Notes: generated from the sequence alone by a model not told the origin. A stretch of 64,000 bases of DNA from Hyphobacterium sp. CCMP332 (GCA_014323545.1 CP058647.1:1208501-1272500), one strand, 5' to 3'; positions 27,285 to 36,210 are shown, counted from the stretch's first letter. Numbers and translations are program-made.

Positions 27285-27291
27285 TGCTGTT

Positions 27292-27822
27292 GTGAAAATT
27301 CTTGTAGGTTCAAAAAACCCGGTAAAAATCAATTCTGTAAAACAGGCTTTTTCCAAGGCTTTCTCAACTGTTGCATTCGAAGTGGAAGGGGTTAACTCAG
27401 AATCAGGAGTTCCCGATCAACCTGTTGGTGATTCGGAAACTTTCCATGGAGCTGTAAATCGCGCAGAGTATATTTTTAAAAAACATCCAAATGCAGATTA
27501 CTGGGTTGGAATTGAAGGCGGCATTGAAATCGATGAAGAAGAGGATATGGAAGCTTTTGCCTGGGTTTATATAAAGTCCCTGAATTTAAAGGGCAAGGCT
27601 AAAACAGCCAATTTTTATATTCCCAAAGAAGTTTCAAAACTTGTGAGAGAAGGCCATGAACTGGGACATGCCGATGATATGATTTTTGGAAAATCAAATT
27701 CAAAACAAAGCTTGGGTTCTGTAGGCATCCTTACCAATGGACTTTTAAACAGAACTGATTATTATGAGCAGGCTGTACTTCTTGCCTTAATCCCCTTTTT
27801 AAACCCCAATCTTAATTTTTAA
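27292..27822 (+). CDS. yjjX: Inosine/xanthosine triphosphatase (YjjX/DUF84 family)
   Basis: 176 residues. It starts with the typical MKILVGSKNPVKINSVKQAF, read from a GTG at 27292, eight bases after the S9 peptidase stop. It also has the family motifs SGVPDQPVGDSET and DYWVGIEGGIE. YjjX-type enzymes hydrolyse non-canonical purine triphosphates (ITP, XTP) and protect the nucleotide pool. A longer reading from 27232 would overlap the peptidase gene and lacks the family N-terminus, so I reject it. It is last gene of the dsbD operon. Confidence 0.93.
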   Translation: MKILVGSKNPVKINSVKQAFSKAFSTVAFEVEGVNSESGVPDQPVGDSETFHGAVNRAEYIFKKHPNADYWVGIEGGIEIDEEEDMEAFAWVYIKSLNLKGKAKTANFYIPKEVSKLVREGHELGHADDMIFGKSNSKQSLGSVGILTNGLLNRTDYYEQAVLLALIPFLNPNLNF

Positions 27823-27858
27823 AACTGTGCAAAAAATATTTTATCATTTCTGAACTAT

Positions 27859-27891
27859 TATATGTATATACAGTTAATGTTATTACATATA
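27859..27891. promoter_or_regulatory. Inverted repeat before the YceI gene
   Basis: TATATGTA (27859-27866) and TACATATA (27884-27891) form a perfect 8+8 inverted repeat with a 17-base spacer, ending 11 bases before the ATG at 27903. It could be an operator or an RNA stem in the leader. No regulator is known. Confidence 0.4.
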
Positions 27892-27902
27892 AATAAATAA
27901 TT

Positions 27903-28439
27903 ATGGAAACAATTACAAAAACAATCTGGAATATTGATCCTACGCACTCTGAAGTGCAGTTCAAAGTAAAACATCTTGTAATTTCAACAGTTACAGGGAC
28001 TTTCAACAAATTTGAAGGTAAATTAGAATCTGAAAATGAAGATTTTGACGGCGCTAAAGCCTCATTTACTCTTGATGTAAATAGTATTGACACAAATGTG
28101 GATGACAGAGATGCGCATTTGAAGAGCGATGATTTCTTTGCTGCTGAGAAATATCCCAATATAAGTTTTGAAGGTATATTGGCTAAGGTATCAGGCAATG
28201 CATACAAATTGACTGGTCCTTTAACAATTAGAGAAACAACCAAAGAAGTGGAATTGAGTGTAGAGTTGGGCGGAACAATGGTTGATGGCTATGGTCAGAA
28301 TAAAGCCGGTTTTGAAGTCGCTGGTGTAATTAATAGAAAGGAATTCGGATTAACCTGGAGCATGGTGACAGAAGCAGGAGGTGTTGTCGTAGGTGATGAT
28401 GTTAAATTGCAGTTAAATGTGCAGGTAGTACAATCTTAA
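27903..28439 (+). CDS. YceI-family lipid-binding protein
   Basis: 178 residues comprising one YceI beta-barrel. It shows the family pattern WNIDPTHSEVQFKVKHLVISTVTGTF at the start, DDRDAHLKSDDFFAAEKYPNISFE in the middle, and NRKEFGLTW near the end. The barrel binds polyisoprenoid chains in characterised members. Unlike E. coli YceI it has no signal peptide, so a cytoplasmic location is likely. It is preceded by a perfect inverted repeat and followed by a terminator shared with recG. Confidence 0.95.
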   Translation: METITKTIWNIDPTHSEVQFKVKHLVISTVTGTFNKFEGKLESENEDFDGAKASFTLDVNSIDTNVDDRDAHLKSDDFFAAEKYPNISFEGILAKVSGNAYKLTGPLTIRETTKEVELSVELGGTMVDGYGQNKAGFEVAGVINRKEFGLTWSMVTEAGGVVVGDDVKLQLNVQVVQS

Positions 28440-28446
28440 ATCATAA

Positions 28447-28471
28447 AAGCCCGGCATTTCTTGTCGGGCTT
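28447..28471. terminator. Bidirectional terminator between yceI and recG
   Basis: AAGCCCG (28447-28453) pairs with CGGGCTT (28465-28471) across an 11-base loop. It overlaps the recG stop codon and follows the YceI stop by seven bases, so it serves both convergent genes. The T-tracts are short. Confidence 0.65.
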
Positions 28472-30563
28472 AACTTATCAACTTCCAGTCCAGATCATTG
28501 CTGTTTTTTCTTTGTATTAATGATTTCAAACGTCTATGCGCAGAGGAATTTAAACCCGGGTCTTTTTCCAATATCGCTTTGACCGAATCGCGTGCAGCAA
28601 TTAATATTCCCGAATCCTGAGCCAAATCAGCTATTTTAAGATTTAAAACACCGCTTTGCTGTGTTCCGGCCAAATCTCCTGGACCTCGTAATTTTAAATC
28701 TACATCGGCTATTTCAAACCCATTTTGAGTTCTTACCATGGTCTCTAACCTTACCCTGGCATCTTTGCTCACTTTATTACCCGTCATCAAAATACAGAAG
28801 GACTGCTCCGCCCCTCTCCCAACCCTTCCGCGTAACTGATGCAATTGAGACAGTCCGAATTTTTCCGAATTTTCTATCACCATCACCGAAGCATTGGGAA
28901 CATTGACTCCCACTTCAATTACGGTTGTCGATACCAGAATTTTGGTTTCATTTTTCACAAACCTCTGCATTTCATAATCCTTATCGGCCGCTTTCATTCT
29001 CCCGTGAAGAATGCTTAAAGGATATTTAGGAAAAGCCCTGCTGATGCTCTCAAAACCATCCATAAGGTCTTTATAATCAAATTTCTTTGATTCTTCAATA
29101 AGCGGGTAGACAATATATACCTGCCTCCCTTTTGATATTTCATCTTTTAAAAATTTAAAAACGCTTAATCGATGTGCATCTGTGCGATGCACTGTTTTTA
29201 TTTCTTTTCGCCCGGGTGGCAATTCATCAATGACTGAAATATCGAGATCGCCGTACAAGGTCATGGCCAAAGTTCTCGGTATGGGGGTGGCCGTCATGAC
29301 AAGAATATGTGGGAAATGACTTTCATTTTTTTGCCAAAGTTTGGCCCTTTGTGCCACTCCAAATCGATGTTGTTCATCAATGACACATAAACCTAAATTT
29401 TTAAATTTCACGCGGTCTTCAATAAGGGCATGTGTACCTATGATAATGTCAATATTTCCCTCTTCGAGATTTTTTAAGATTTCTTTTCTAGAAGCGCTTT
29501 TAGTAGATCCGCTGAGTTTTGCAATTCTGATTCCCAAATACCTACTGTAATCTGATAATCCGTTATAGTGTTGCTCTGCCAGTATTTCCGTAGGGGCCAT
29601 AATACAGGTTTGTGCTTTATTATCGCGGGCCATTAACGAGCATAAGAAGGCAACCATTGTTTTTCCACTTCCCACATCTCCCTGTAATAACCTGTTCATC
29701 TGATAACCTGAAATTAAATCGCTTCTGATTTCTTTTATCACCTTTTTCTGTGAATTTGTCAGCTGAAAAGGAAGATGGTCTCGATAAAATGTATTGAGCT
29801 TGTCCAGTTTTTTGAAAACCTGACCTGGGAAAATTTCTTTGTTTTCAGATTTCTGAAAAAGTATTCTCAATTGAATGAGAAATAATTCTTCAAATTTTAA
29901 TCGTCTTCTGGCCTCTTCTGCTTCCTTAAAACTTTGCGGTTTGTGAATGGCGATGAGCGCTTTTCTTCTCGGGATCAGTTTAAACTTTTTTATTAAAGTC
30001 TCAGGAAGAATTTCAATATTCAATTCAATTTGCTCAAGATTTTGTTCAATTATGTTCTCAATGGCACGGCTGTCGAGGTAATTTCTTCGCAATTTTTCTG
30101 TACTTGAATACAGGGACGTTAGTTTTTGGCCTTTTCCGGAATTATAATTTTTTGCCAATTCCATTTCCGGGTGTGCGATATTTAATTTATTACCATAAAG
30201 GGTTGGTTTGCCAAATAAGATAACTTCCTGACCAACCTTAAATTTATTTAACACCCAGTTTACGCCCTTAAACCACACCAATTCGATGTTTCCACTTTTG
30301 TCATTAAAATCAGCGATCAAACGTGTTTTTCTTCCGTGACCTGCTGTTTTAAAATTTCTTAAATGTCCTCTTAATTGAATTATTTCCTCATTTCCCTGTA
30401 ATTCAGAAATCTTATAAACACGGGTTCTATCCTCGTATCTATAGGGGTAATGTGTTATTAAATCGCCGAAAGTGAATAATTCAAGCTCTTTTTGAAACAA
30501 TTCTGCCCTTTTGGGTCCAATCCCCTTTAAAAATTTTATTTCCGTGCCAAAATTCACTCCCAT
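28470..30563 (-). CDS. recG: ATP-dependent DNA helicase RecG
   Basis: About 697 residues. An N-terminal wedge/OB domain (LKGIGPKRAELFQKEL) is followed by the helicase motor: Walker A GDVGSGKTMVA, the DExH-type box DEQHRFG, motif III MTATPIPRTLA, motif VI QLRGRVGRG and the C-terminal TRG region. RecG remodels stalled replication forks and Holliday junctions. I chose the ATG at 30563; an in-frame TTG at 30575 is possible. It stands alone between convergent and divergent neighbours. Confidence 0.96.
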   Translation of the reverse strand: MGVNFGTEIKFLKGIGPKRAELFQKELELFTFGDLITHYPYRYEDRTRVYKISELQGNEEIIQLRGHLRNFKTAGHGRKTRLIADFNDKSGNIELVWFKGVNWVLNKFKVGQEVILFGKPTLYGNKLNIAHPEMELAKNYNSGKGQKLTSLYSSTEKLRRNYLDSRAIENIIEQNLEQIELNIEILPETLIKKFKLIPRRKALIAIHKPQSFKEAEEARRRLKFEELFLIQLRILFQKSENKEIFPGQVFKKLDKLNTFYRDHLPFQLTNSQKKVIKEIRSDLISGYQMNRLLQGDVGSGKTMVAFLCSLMARDNKAQTCIMAPTEILAEQHYNGLSDYSRYLGIRIAKLSGSTKSASRKEILKNLEEGNIDIIIGTHALIEDRVKFKNLGLCVIDEQHRFGVAQRAKLWQKNESHFPHILVMTATPIPRTLAMTLYGDLDISVIDELPPGRKEIKTVHRTDAHRLSVFKFLKDEISKGRQVYIVYPLIEESKKFDYKDLMDGFESISRAFPKYPLSILHGRMKAADKDYEMQRFVKNETKILVSTTVIEVGVNVPNASVMVIENSEKFGLSQLHQLRGRVGRGAEQSFCILMTGNKVSKDARVRLETMVRTQNGFEIADVDLKLRGPGDLAGTQQSGVLNLKIADLAQDSGILIAARDSVKAILEKDPGLNSSAHRRLKSLIQRKNSNDLDWKLIS

Positions 30564-30748
30564 TGGCCTAATCAAAGAAAAATTCGCAATTTTTTACAAC
30601 CTTGGCCGTTCTATTCTCGTTCGAAAGCAATAGAAATAATTAATTTTTATAATTTTAAGCCGCGGTACGTGTGTCTTGTAGATATTTACAATTAAACATA
30701 TATTAGCGACTTAATATTTTGTGCACATTTGAATTTTATTATCAGGGT

Positions 30749-31933
30749 ATGAAAAAGTCAACTGCTTTTAAAGCAATAGTGGCCATAGTAGCATCATCTT
30801 TCCTTTACGCCTGCGGAGGCGGAGGCGCATACAGGGATGCGAGTAATCCGGGTTCCAACAGTTCTGTAACCGGTTTGGGCTATAATGAAGAAGGTGGATT
30901 TGAAGTAAATGATTATAACGGACAACCCGAAGCGCCAAATATGGTCTTCATTCAAGGTGGTAGAACAACCTTGGGTTCGTCTGAAGAAGATATACTTAAT
31001 CGTCATGACAATGTGGAGAGAACCGTTACGGTTGCCTCCTTTTTTATGGATATGACCGAAATTGCAAATATTCACTGGTTGGAGTATTTGTTTTATCTCA
31101 AAAGAGATTCATCTGAAGAAGTTTATGTTGCCTCTTTACCCGATACACTTGTTTGGGAAAGTGAGCTGTCATTTAATGATCCATATGTTGATCACTATTT
31201 GAGATATCCTGGATTCAGATATTTCCCTGTAGTTGGTGTAACATGGGAGCAAGCCAGTGATTACTGTGTTTGGAGAACAAAAGTGGTAAACCAAAAATTG
31301 GCAGAAGAAAGCGGAATAGAAGATATTCAATACGAAGGTAGAATTCCTTTGGAATCTGGTGTGGTTGTTCCAAGTTTCAGATTACCAACCGAGGCCGAAT
31401 GGGAATATGCAGCCATAGCTTTGATTGGAACTCAATACCTTGATGAAAACCAATCTCACAAAAGAATTTATCCATGGGATGGCCATGCATTGAGAAATCC
31501 TTATGGTGCCGAAATGGGTACATTCCTTGCCAACTTTAAAAGAGGTAGAGGTGATTATGCAGGTATCGCCGGAAGGTTAAATGACGGCGCAATGATTACC
31601 GATCATGTATATGCTAATCCTCCAAATGATTACGGTCTCTATAATATGGCCGGTAATGTATCAGAATGGGTATGGGATGTATACCGACCACTATCTTTTC
31701 AACAGGTGGATGATCTTAACCCTATCAGAAGAAACGGATGGAAAGATGAGTCTGATCGTTACGACCCTACCAATAGTCTTATCGGCAATGAAGTAAGGGT
31801 ATATAAAGGTGGTTCATGGCATGATCCTGCTTATTTCATGTCTCCAGGTACTAGAAGATACCTGGAACAGGATACTGCATTGGCAACACTTGGATTTAGA
31901 TGTGCCATGATCAGTGCAGGTAGAAACCGATAG
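30749..31933 (+). CDS. gldJ: GldJ-like gliding/T9SS lipoprotein (formylglycine-generating enzyme fold)
   Basis: 394 residues. It has a lipoprotein signal with Cys after SSFLYA, a short Gly/Ser linker, then a sulfatase-modifying-factor (FGE-sulfatase) domain: MVFIQGGRTTLGSSEED, FFMDMTEIANIHWLEYLFYL, FRLPTEAEWEYAA, NMAGNVSEWVWD, and the ending GFRCAM. The DTLVW...NDPYVDHYLRYP...FPVVGVTWEQA layout matches GldJ/GldK-type outer-membrane lipoproteins of the gliding and type IX secretion machinery rather than catalytic FGE. GldJ versus GldK cannot be settled by eye. A terminator follows at 31952. Confidence 0.8.
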   Translation: MKKSTAFKAIVAIVASSFLYACGGGGAYRDASNPGSNSSVTGLGYNEEGGFEVNDYNGQPEAPNMVFIQGGRTTLGSSEEDILNRHDNVERTVTVASFFMDMTEIANIHWLEYLFYLKRDSSEEVYVASLPDTLVWESELSFNDPYVDHYLRYPGFRYFPVVGVTWEQASDYCVWRTKVVNQKLAEESGIEDIQYEGRIPLESGVVVPSFRLPTEAEWEYAAIALIGTQYLDENQSHKRIYPWDGHALRNPYGAEMGTFLANFKRGRGDYAGIAGRLNDGAMITDHVYANPPNDYGLYNMAGNVSEWVWDVYRPLSFQQVDDLNPIRRNGWKDESDRYDPTNSLIGNEVRVYKGGSWHDPAYFMSPGTRRYLEQDTALATLGFRCAMISAGRNR

Positions 31934-31951
31934 TTAAAATTATTATTAATT

Positions 31952-31980
31952 AAAAGCTGCTGTAAAAGGCAGCTTTTTTT
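31952..31980 (+). terminator. Intrinsic terminator after gldJ
   Basis: AAAAGCTGC pairs with GGCAGCTTTT around TGTAAAA, with a T-run to 31980. It ends four bases before the anmK ATG at 31985, so anmK must have a promoter overlapping it, or depend on read-through. Confidence 0.8.
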
Positions 31981-31984
31981 GTTT

Positions 31985-33070
31985 ATGGAAGTTCGAGTTT
32001 TGGGTTTAATGTCCGGTTCTTCGCTTGACGGAATAGATGTTGCCGATTGTACTTTCAAGATCAATCCTGAAAAGGTAAAATTTGAAATCAATACCGCGCT
32101 TACTTTAGCCTACCCAAAAGAATTGCAAGGTGCTTTATTGGAAGCAGCTCAAATATCCTCTAAAGATTTAAAATTACTTGACATCGAATACAGTGAATGG
32201 ATCGCTGATAAATTGGAGCAATTTATAAAAGGACGATCAGAAATTTCCCTAATAGGCATTCATGGGCATACTGTATTTCACAAACCCAATGAAGGGTTTT
32301 CACTTCAGCTGGGTGATGGCCGGATCATTCATTCCATCGTTGGAGTGCCTCTTGTTACTGATTTTAGAAATGCCGATATCAAAGCCGGAGGACAGGGTGC
32401 TCCGTTATCACCTAAAGGTGATTTGGATCTTTTCCCCGATTATAAAGGATTCTTAAACCTAGGAGGAATTTCAAATTTTAGTGTCAAAACAAAGGAGCAA
32501 TCAATAATAGGCTTTGACATTTGTCCTTTTAATCTGGCTTTGAATGAACTAGCTCAGAAAAAGGGATATGAATACGATAAGGATGGTAATTTGGCTTCAC
32601 AAGGTTCAGTTATTGTGCCATTACTCGAAGAACTGAACGCCATCGAATACTATAAAAGTATTAAACCAAAAAGTATAGACAGGGTCTGGTATGAAAATAC
32701 ATTTCAACCAATTATTAAACGTTTTTATAATGATTATAAGCTTGAAGACATCATTCACACTGTGAACAATCATCAGGCCATTCAAATCTCCGCTGTTTTA
32801 AACCAATATTTGAATAAAGAAGAAAAAGTCCTGATTAGCGGCGGAGGAGCTCATAATGGCTTTTTTACAGAGCTGCTAAAATCAAAGATTAAGTCAAATT
32901 TAATTATTCCCGATGCCTCAATCGCAGATAATAAAGAAGCCATTATCTTTGCCTACCTGGCATTGCTAAAGGCTTTGGGAATGCCCAATTGTATTGCTCA
33001 AGTAACCGGGGCAAAAAGAGATAGCATTGGCGGGATGCTTTTTGGAAACTGTAACTTTAATAAGAATTAA
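31985..33070 (+). CDS. anmK: Anhydro-N-acetylmuramic acid kinase
   Basis: About 361 residues of the ASKHA sugar-kinase fold. Visible motifs are VLGLMSGSSLDGIDVA at the start, the substrate loop GIHGHTVFHKP, DFRNADIKAGGQGAPLSP, FLNLGGISNFS and the nucleotide-binding SGGGAHN. AnmK cleaves and phosphorylates 1,6-anhydro-MurNAc released by lytic transglycosylases, giving MurNAc-6-phosphate for peptidoglycan recycling. The window also encodes a lytic transglycosylase (50135). The ATG at 31985 is only four bases after the gldJ terminator. Confidence 0.96.
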   Translation: MEVRVLGLMSGSSLDGIDVADCTFKINPEKVKFEINTALTLAYPKELQGALLEAAQISSKDLKLLDIEYSEWIADKLEQFIKGRSEISLIGIHGHTVFHKPNEGFSLQLGDGRIIHSIVGVPLVTDFRNADIKAGGQGAPLSPKGDLDLFPDYKGFLNLGGISNFSVKTKEQSIIGFDICPFNLALNELAQKKGYEYDKDGNLASQGSVIVPLLEELNAIEYYKSIKPKSIDRVWYENTFQPIIKRFYNDYKLEDIIHTVNNHQAIQISAVLNQYLNKEEKVLISGGGAHNGFFTELLKSKIKSNLIIPDASIADNKEAIIFAYLALLKALGMPNCIAQVTGAKRDSIGGMLFGNCNFNKN

Positions 33071-33071
33071 C

Positions 33072-34298
33072 ATGTGGGATCTTCTTAAGAAATTTGAAAA
33101 TAAACAGGCTGAAATCGTTTTTGAGTGGAACGACAACGAAACCGAAGCTGTAGGCTGGGTAGTCATCAATTCCCTTAGAAATGGAGCTGCAGGTGGTGGC
33201 ACACGTATGCGACCGGGGCTTGACAGAAGAGAAGTGGAATCCCTCGCTAAAACCATGGAAATTAAATTTACCATTTCCGGACCGCAAATTGGAGGGGCGA
33301 AATCGGGAATCAATTTTGATCCGCACGATCCAAGAAAACAGGGTGTGCTCGAAAGATGGTATAAAGCAGTTATTCCTCTATTAAAAAATTATTATGGTAC
33401 CGGTGGCGATCTTAATGTTGACGAAATTCACGAAGTAATTCCAATAACAGAAGACCTGGGACTATGGCATCCTCAGGAAGGTGTTGTAAATGGTTATTTT
33501 AATCCAAACGAACCTGAAAAAATCAGGAAAATCGGCCAGCTCAGACAAGGGGTATCCAAGGTAATAGAAGATCCTGAATTTATTCCATCGGGAAATAAAA
33601 AATACCACGTTGCAGATATGATCACGGGGTATGGCGTAGCCCAGGCGGTGAGAAGCTATTACGAAATATGGGGAGGGGAACTACAAAATAAGAAAGCAAT
33701 TATTCAGGGCTGGGGAAATGTGGGCTCAGCTGCGGCCTATTTTCTTGCCAAATGGGGTGTATCCGTAGTTGGAATTATTGACAAGGCGGGTGGAGTGATA
33801 AAAAGTGATGGATTAAGTTATGAGGAGATTAAGCAACTCTTTGTCAATAAAATTGGGAATACTTTGATCGGCGAAAACCTCATTCCTTTTGAAAAAGCTA
33901 ATGAAATCATTTGGAATCAAAAAGCTGACATTTTCATACCGGCTGCCGGTTCCAGATTGATCAAACAGGAAGAATTGCAAAAAATGATTGAAAATGGCCT
34001 CGAAGTTATTTCCAGTGGTGCCAATGTTCCCTTTGCAGATCCGGAAATTTTTATGGGGCCAATTGGAAAATACGCCGATCAGAATCTGGCTTTAATCCCC
34101 GATTTCATAGCAAATTGTGGTATGGCACGGGTTTTTGCCTATTTAATGGAAACCAACAAGGAGATTACCGATCAGTCGATATTTAACGATACCAGAAAAG
34201 TAATTCACAAAGCATTGTCGGCGGTTCACGACGAAAACAGTAATCGAACCAAACTGGCGGAGAAAGCATTTGAGATTTCTCTTAGACAATTGATATAA
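33072..34298 (+). CDS. Glu/Leu/Phe/Val-type amino-acid dehydrogenase
   Basis: 408 residues. The N-terminal substrate domain has GAAGGGTRMRPGL and the catalytic-Lys region GPQIGGAKSGINFDP. The C-terminal Rossmann domain has IQGWGNVGSAAAYFLAKWG. It performs NAD(P)-dependent oxidative deamination of an amino acid. The PDVGT motif typical of glutamate dehydrogenase is replaced by YYGTGGDLNVDE, so this is a divergent subgroup and substrate choice (Glu, Leu, Val or Phe) cannot be called. I chose the ATG at 33072, one base after the anmK stop, so the two genes are probably co-transcribed. Confidence 0.88.
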   Translation: MWDLLKKFENKQAEIVFEWNDNETEAVGWVVINSLRNGAAGGGTRMRPGLDRREVESLAKTMEIKFTISGPQIGGAKSGINFDPHDPRKQGVLERWYKAVIPLLKNYYGTGGDLNVDEIHEVIPITEDLGLWHPQEGVVNGYFNPNEPEKIRKIGQLRQGVSKVIEDPEFIPSGNKKYHVADMITGYGVAQAVRSYYEIWGGELQNKKAIIQGWGNVGSAAAYFLAKWGVSVVGIIDKAGGVIKSDGLSYEEIKQLFVNKIGNTLIGENLIPFEKANEIIWNQKADIFIPAAGSRLIKQEELQKMIENGLEVISSGANVPFADPEIFMGPIGKYADQNLALIPDFIANCGMARVFAYLMETNKEITDQSIFNDTRKVIHKALSAVHDENSNRTKLAEKAFEISLRQLI

Positions 34299-34405
34299 TA
34301 AAATCGCATCAACAGCGATATAATAACTCAATATTTTATATTTAACAGTCATTATTTTGATAAATGATAAGGCAAAATCTATTTTTAAAGCCTGATTAGC
34401 ATAGA

Positions 34406-35932
34406 ATGCATTTAAAAACACTTTTCGGGTTTGTTTTCCTGATATCCGTATTTCTTTTTTCTGATATAAACGAAGCTTGTGCTTTGAATGAAATCAGTGC
34501 CGAGGAAATGGTTATGGATAATCCTGAGCATTCTGAGAGCAATGAATTACAAGTCCACGAAGAATTATCCGAACATGGTGAAGATGCCCATCACAGCGCT
34601 CTTGAACCGGCAGGCTGGGCAGTTATACCATTTGTGCTTCTTTTATCATTAATCGCAATAGGCCCGCTCCTCTTTGAACATTTCTGGCATAAAAATTATC
34701 CCAAAGTAGCAGTAGCGCTGGCAGCAATAGTTCTGGCCTATTATTTACTGTTTTTAGGCAATACCCATGAACCGGTTCATGCTTTTTTCGAATATTTTCA
34801 ATTTATCAGCTTACTTTCTGCCCTGTTTATTGCTTCAGGTGGGATTTTAATCAATATCGATAAAGAAGGTAAACCTTTGACCAATGTTATCTTATTGCTG
34901 ATCGGTGCGGTAATAGCCAATCTTATTGGGACTACGGGAGCTTCAATGCTTTTGATAAGACCCTATATTCGACTAAACAGAAATCGGGTCAAACCCTATC
35001 ATATCGTTTTCTTCATATTTATTGTCAGCAATATTGGTGGATCATTGACCCCTATTGGAGATCCTCCACTATTTCTCGGTTTCTTGAAGGGTGTACCCTT
35101 CCAGTGGACAGTAATTCATAATATTCTTCCCTGGGCTTTTGGAATTGGTTTACTTTTGATATTATTCTATTTGTACGATCGGCGCAATACCTCGAATTAC
35201 TTTCCCGATGAGGAAATTAGCTATACTGGTAAACTGAGTATAAGGGGAAAAAAGAATTTTATTTGGTTAGCAATTATAATTATTGCTGTATTTCTCGATC
35301 CCAATTTGCCCGGTTTTGAATGGGTCCCCGGGGTTGAGATAAACGGAGCAACCTTCTCTTTTGTCAGAGAAACGATAATGCTTTCATGCGCCTTCTTCAG
35401 CTATAAATTTGGAAATACCGAACTTTTGAAAGAAAATGATTTTGACTTTGAACCAATAAGGGAAGTTGCTTTCATTTTCATTGGGATTTTTGCCACCATG
35501 ATGCCGGCCCTTCAAATGGTTGGTGAGTTTGCTCAAAGTCCTGCCGGTGCAAAACTTATTACATCAAATACTCTGTATTGGGGTACGGGATTTCTTTCGG
35601 GATTTCTGGATAATGCCCCCACTTATTTAAATTTCCTGGCAGCAGCAATGGCCTCTAAAGGAGCGAGTATATCTGATTTCGATGCGGTAGTTGAATTTGC
35701 CCGCAATGGATTTACAGATTCCACGCTTCAACTTAAGGCAATTTCTATAGCGGCAGTATTTTTTGGTGCCTTAACATATATAGGAAATGGTCCAAATTTT
35801 ATGGTAAAATCCATTTCAGAACAAATCGGAATTAAAATGCCCTCATTTTTTGGTTATATACTTAGGTTTTCGATTCCGATTCTCATACCTCTCCTCCTTT
35901 TGGTATGGTTGATATTTTTTGCATTCGCTTAA
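34406..35932 (+). CDS. nhaD: NhaD-type Na+/H+ antiporter
   Basis: 508 residues. The N-terminal signal-like helix is followed by a His/Glu-rich periplasmic segment (about 30-65, with HSESNELQVHEELSEHGEDAHH) and then about eleven to twelve membrane helices. Helix motifs fit the NhaD branch of the ion transporter superfamily: IGTTGASMLLIRP, GGSLTPIGDPPLFLGFLKG and SGFLDNAPTYLNFLAAAMA. Such carriers exchange Na+ (or Li+) for H+ and are common in marine Bacteroidetes. The stop lies two bases from the 3' end of a convergent tRNA-like gene. Confidence 0.92.
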   Translation: MHLKTLFGFVFLISVFLFSDINEACALNEISAEEMVMDNPEHSESNELQVHEELSEHGEDAHHSALEPAGWAVIPFVLLLSLIAIGPLLFEHFWHKNYPKVAVALAAIVLAYYLLFLGNTHEPVHAFFEYFQFISLLSALFIASGGILINIDKEGKPLTNVILLLIGAVIANLIGTTGASMLLIRPYIRLNRNRVKPYHIVFFIFIVSNIGGSLTPIGDPPLFLGFLKGVPFQWTVIHNILPWAFGIGLLLILFYLYDRRNTSNYFPDEEISYTGKLSIRGKKNFIWLAIIIIAVFLDPNLPGFEWVPGVEINGATFSFVRETIMLSCAFFSYKFGNTELLKENDFDFEPIREVAFIFIGIFATMMPALQMVGEFAQSPAGAKLITSNTLYWGTGFLSGFLDNAPTYLNFLAAAMASKGASISDFDAVVEFARNGFTDSTLQLKAISIAAVFFGALTYIGNGPNFMVKSISEQIGIKMPSFFGYILRFSIPILIPLLLLVWLIFFAFA

Positions 35933-35934
35933 AG

Positions 35935-36085
35935 CTGTAGGGGGAGGATTCGAACCTCCAAGAAGTCGTTAGCCCCGAAGCTCAATTTAGCATCTTAAAA
36001 GATCTTAAATTGATCTTACGGAGTTTATCCGAAACTCTTCACCCCCGAGACAGGAGGGCATGTCTGCCTATTTCATCACCCCACA
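35935..36085 (-). tRNA. Non-canonical tRNA-like gene with very long variable region
   Basis: On the minus strand a 7-bp acceptor stem (TGTGGGG with CCCTACA, one G-U) and a perfect T arm (GGAGG-TTCGAAT-CCTCC) are clear. The D arm (ATG...CAT, loop AAATAGGCAGA) looks like tRNA-Leu. An anticodon stem CCCTC/GGGGG presents loop CTGTCTC, that is, anticodon GTC with C38 and discriminator G73, which are Asp-type features. Between anticodon and T arms lie about 80 bases instead of 4-20, containing the hairpins GAGTTT/AAACTC and TCAATTTA/TAAATTGA. CCA is not encoded. It may be a pseudo-tRNA, an interrupted tRNA or a new tRNA-like RNA. Confidence 0.6.
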
Positions 36086-36119
36086 GTATGAATGTAAAAG
36101 TAATAAATACACAAACTAA

Positions 36120-36205
36120 TTATATATTATTTATCTTATTAGCGTAATATATACAGTATATTTAAATTTAATTGTATTAATTTACTAATTATATAATTCT
36201 TTAAT
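36120..36205. promoter_or_regulatory. AT-rich control region of the Lrp gene
   Basis: A nearly pure AT stretch upstream of the Lrp-family gene. It contains ATTA-GCG-TAAT (36138-36148), a perfect small inverted repeat, and several ATTAATT/AATTAAT segments. Lrp-type regulators often bind such AT-rich arrays near their own gene, so autoregulation is plausible. Confidence 0.35.
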
Positions 36206-36210
36206 TAATT

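Noticed and set aside
27232..27291. Longer start for the YjjX-type protein
   Set aside because: It would overlap the S9 peptidase, and the family N-terminus begins precisely at the GTG at 27292.
35935..36085. Ordinary tRNA-Leu with a group I intron, or tmRNA
   Set aside because: The insert of about 80 bases is too short for a group I intron and lacks its core, and no tmRNA tag frame or tmRNA 3' domain is present.
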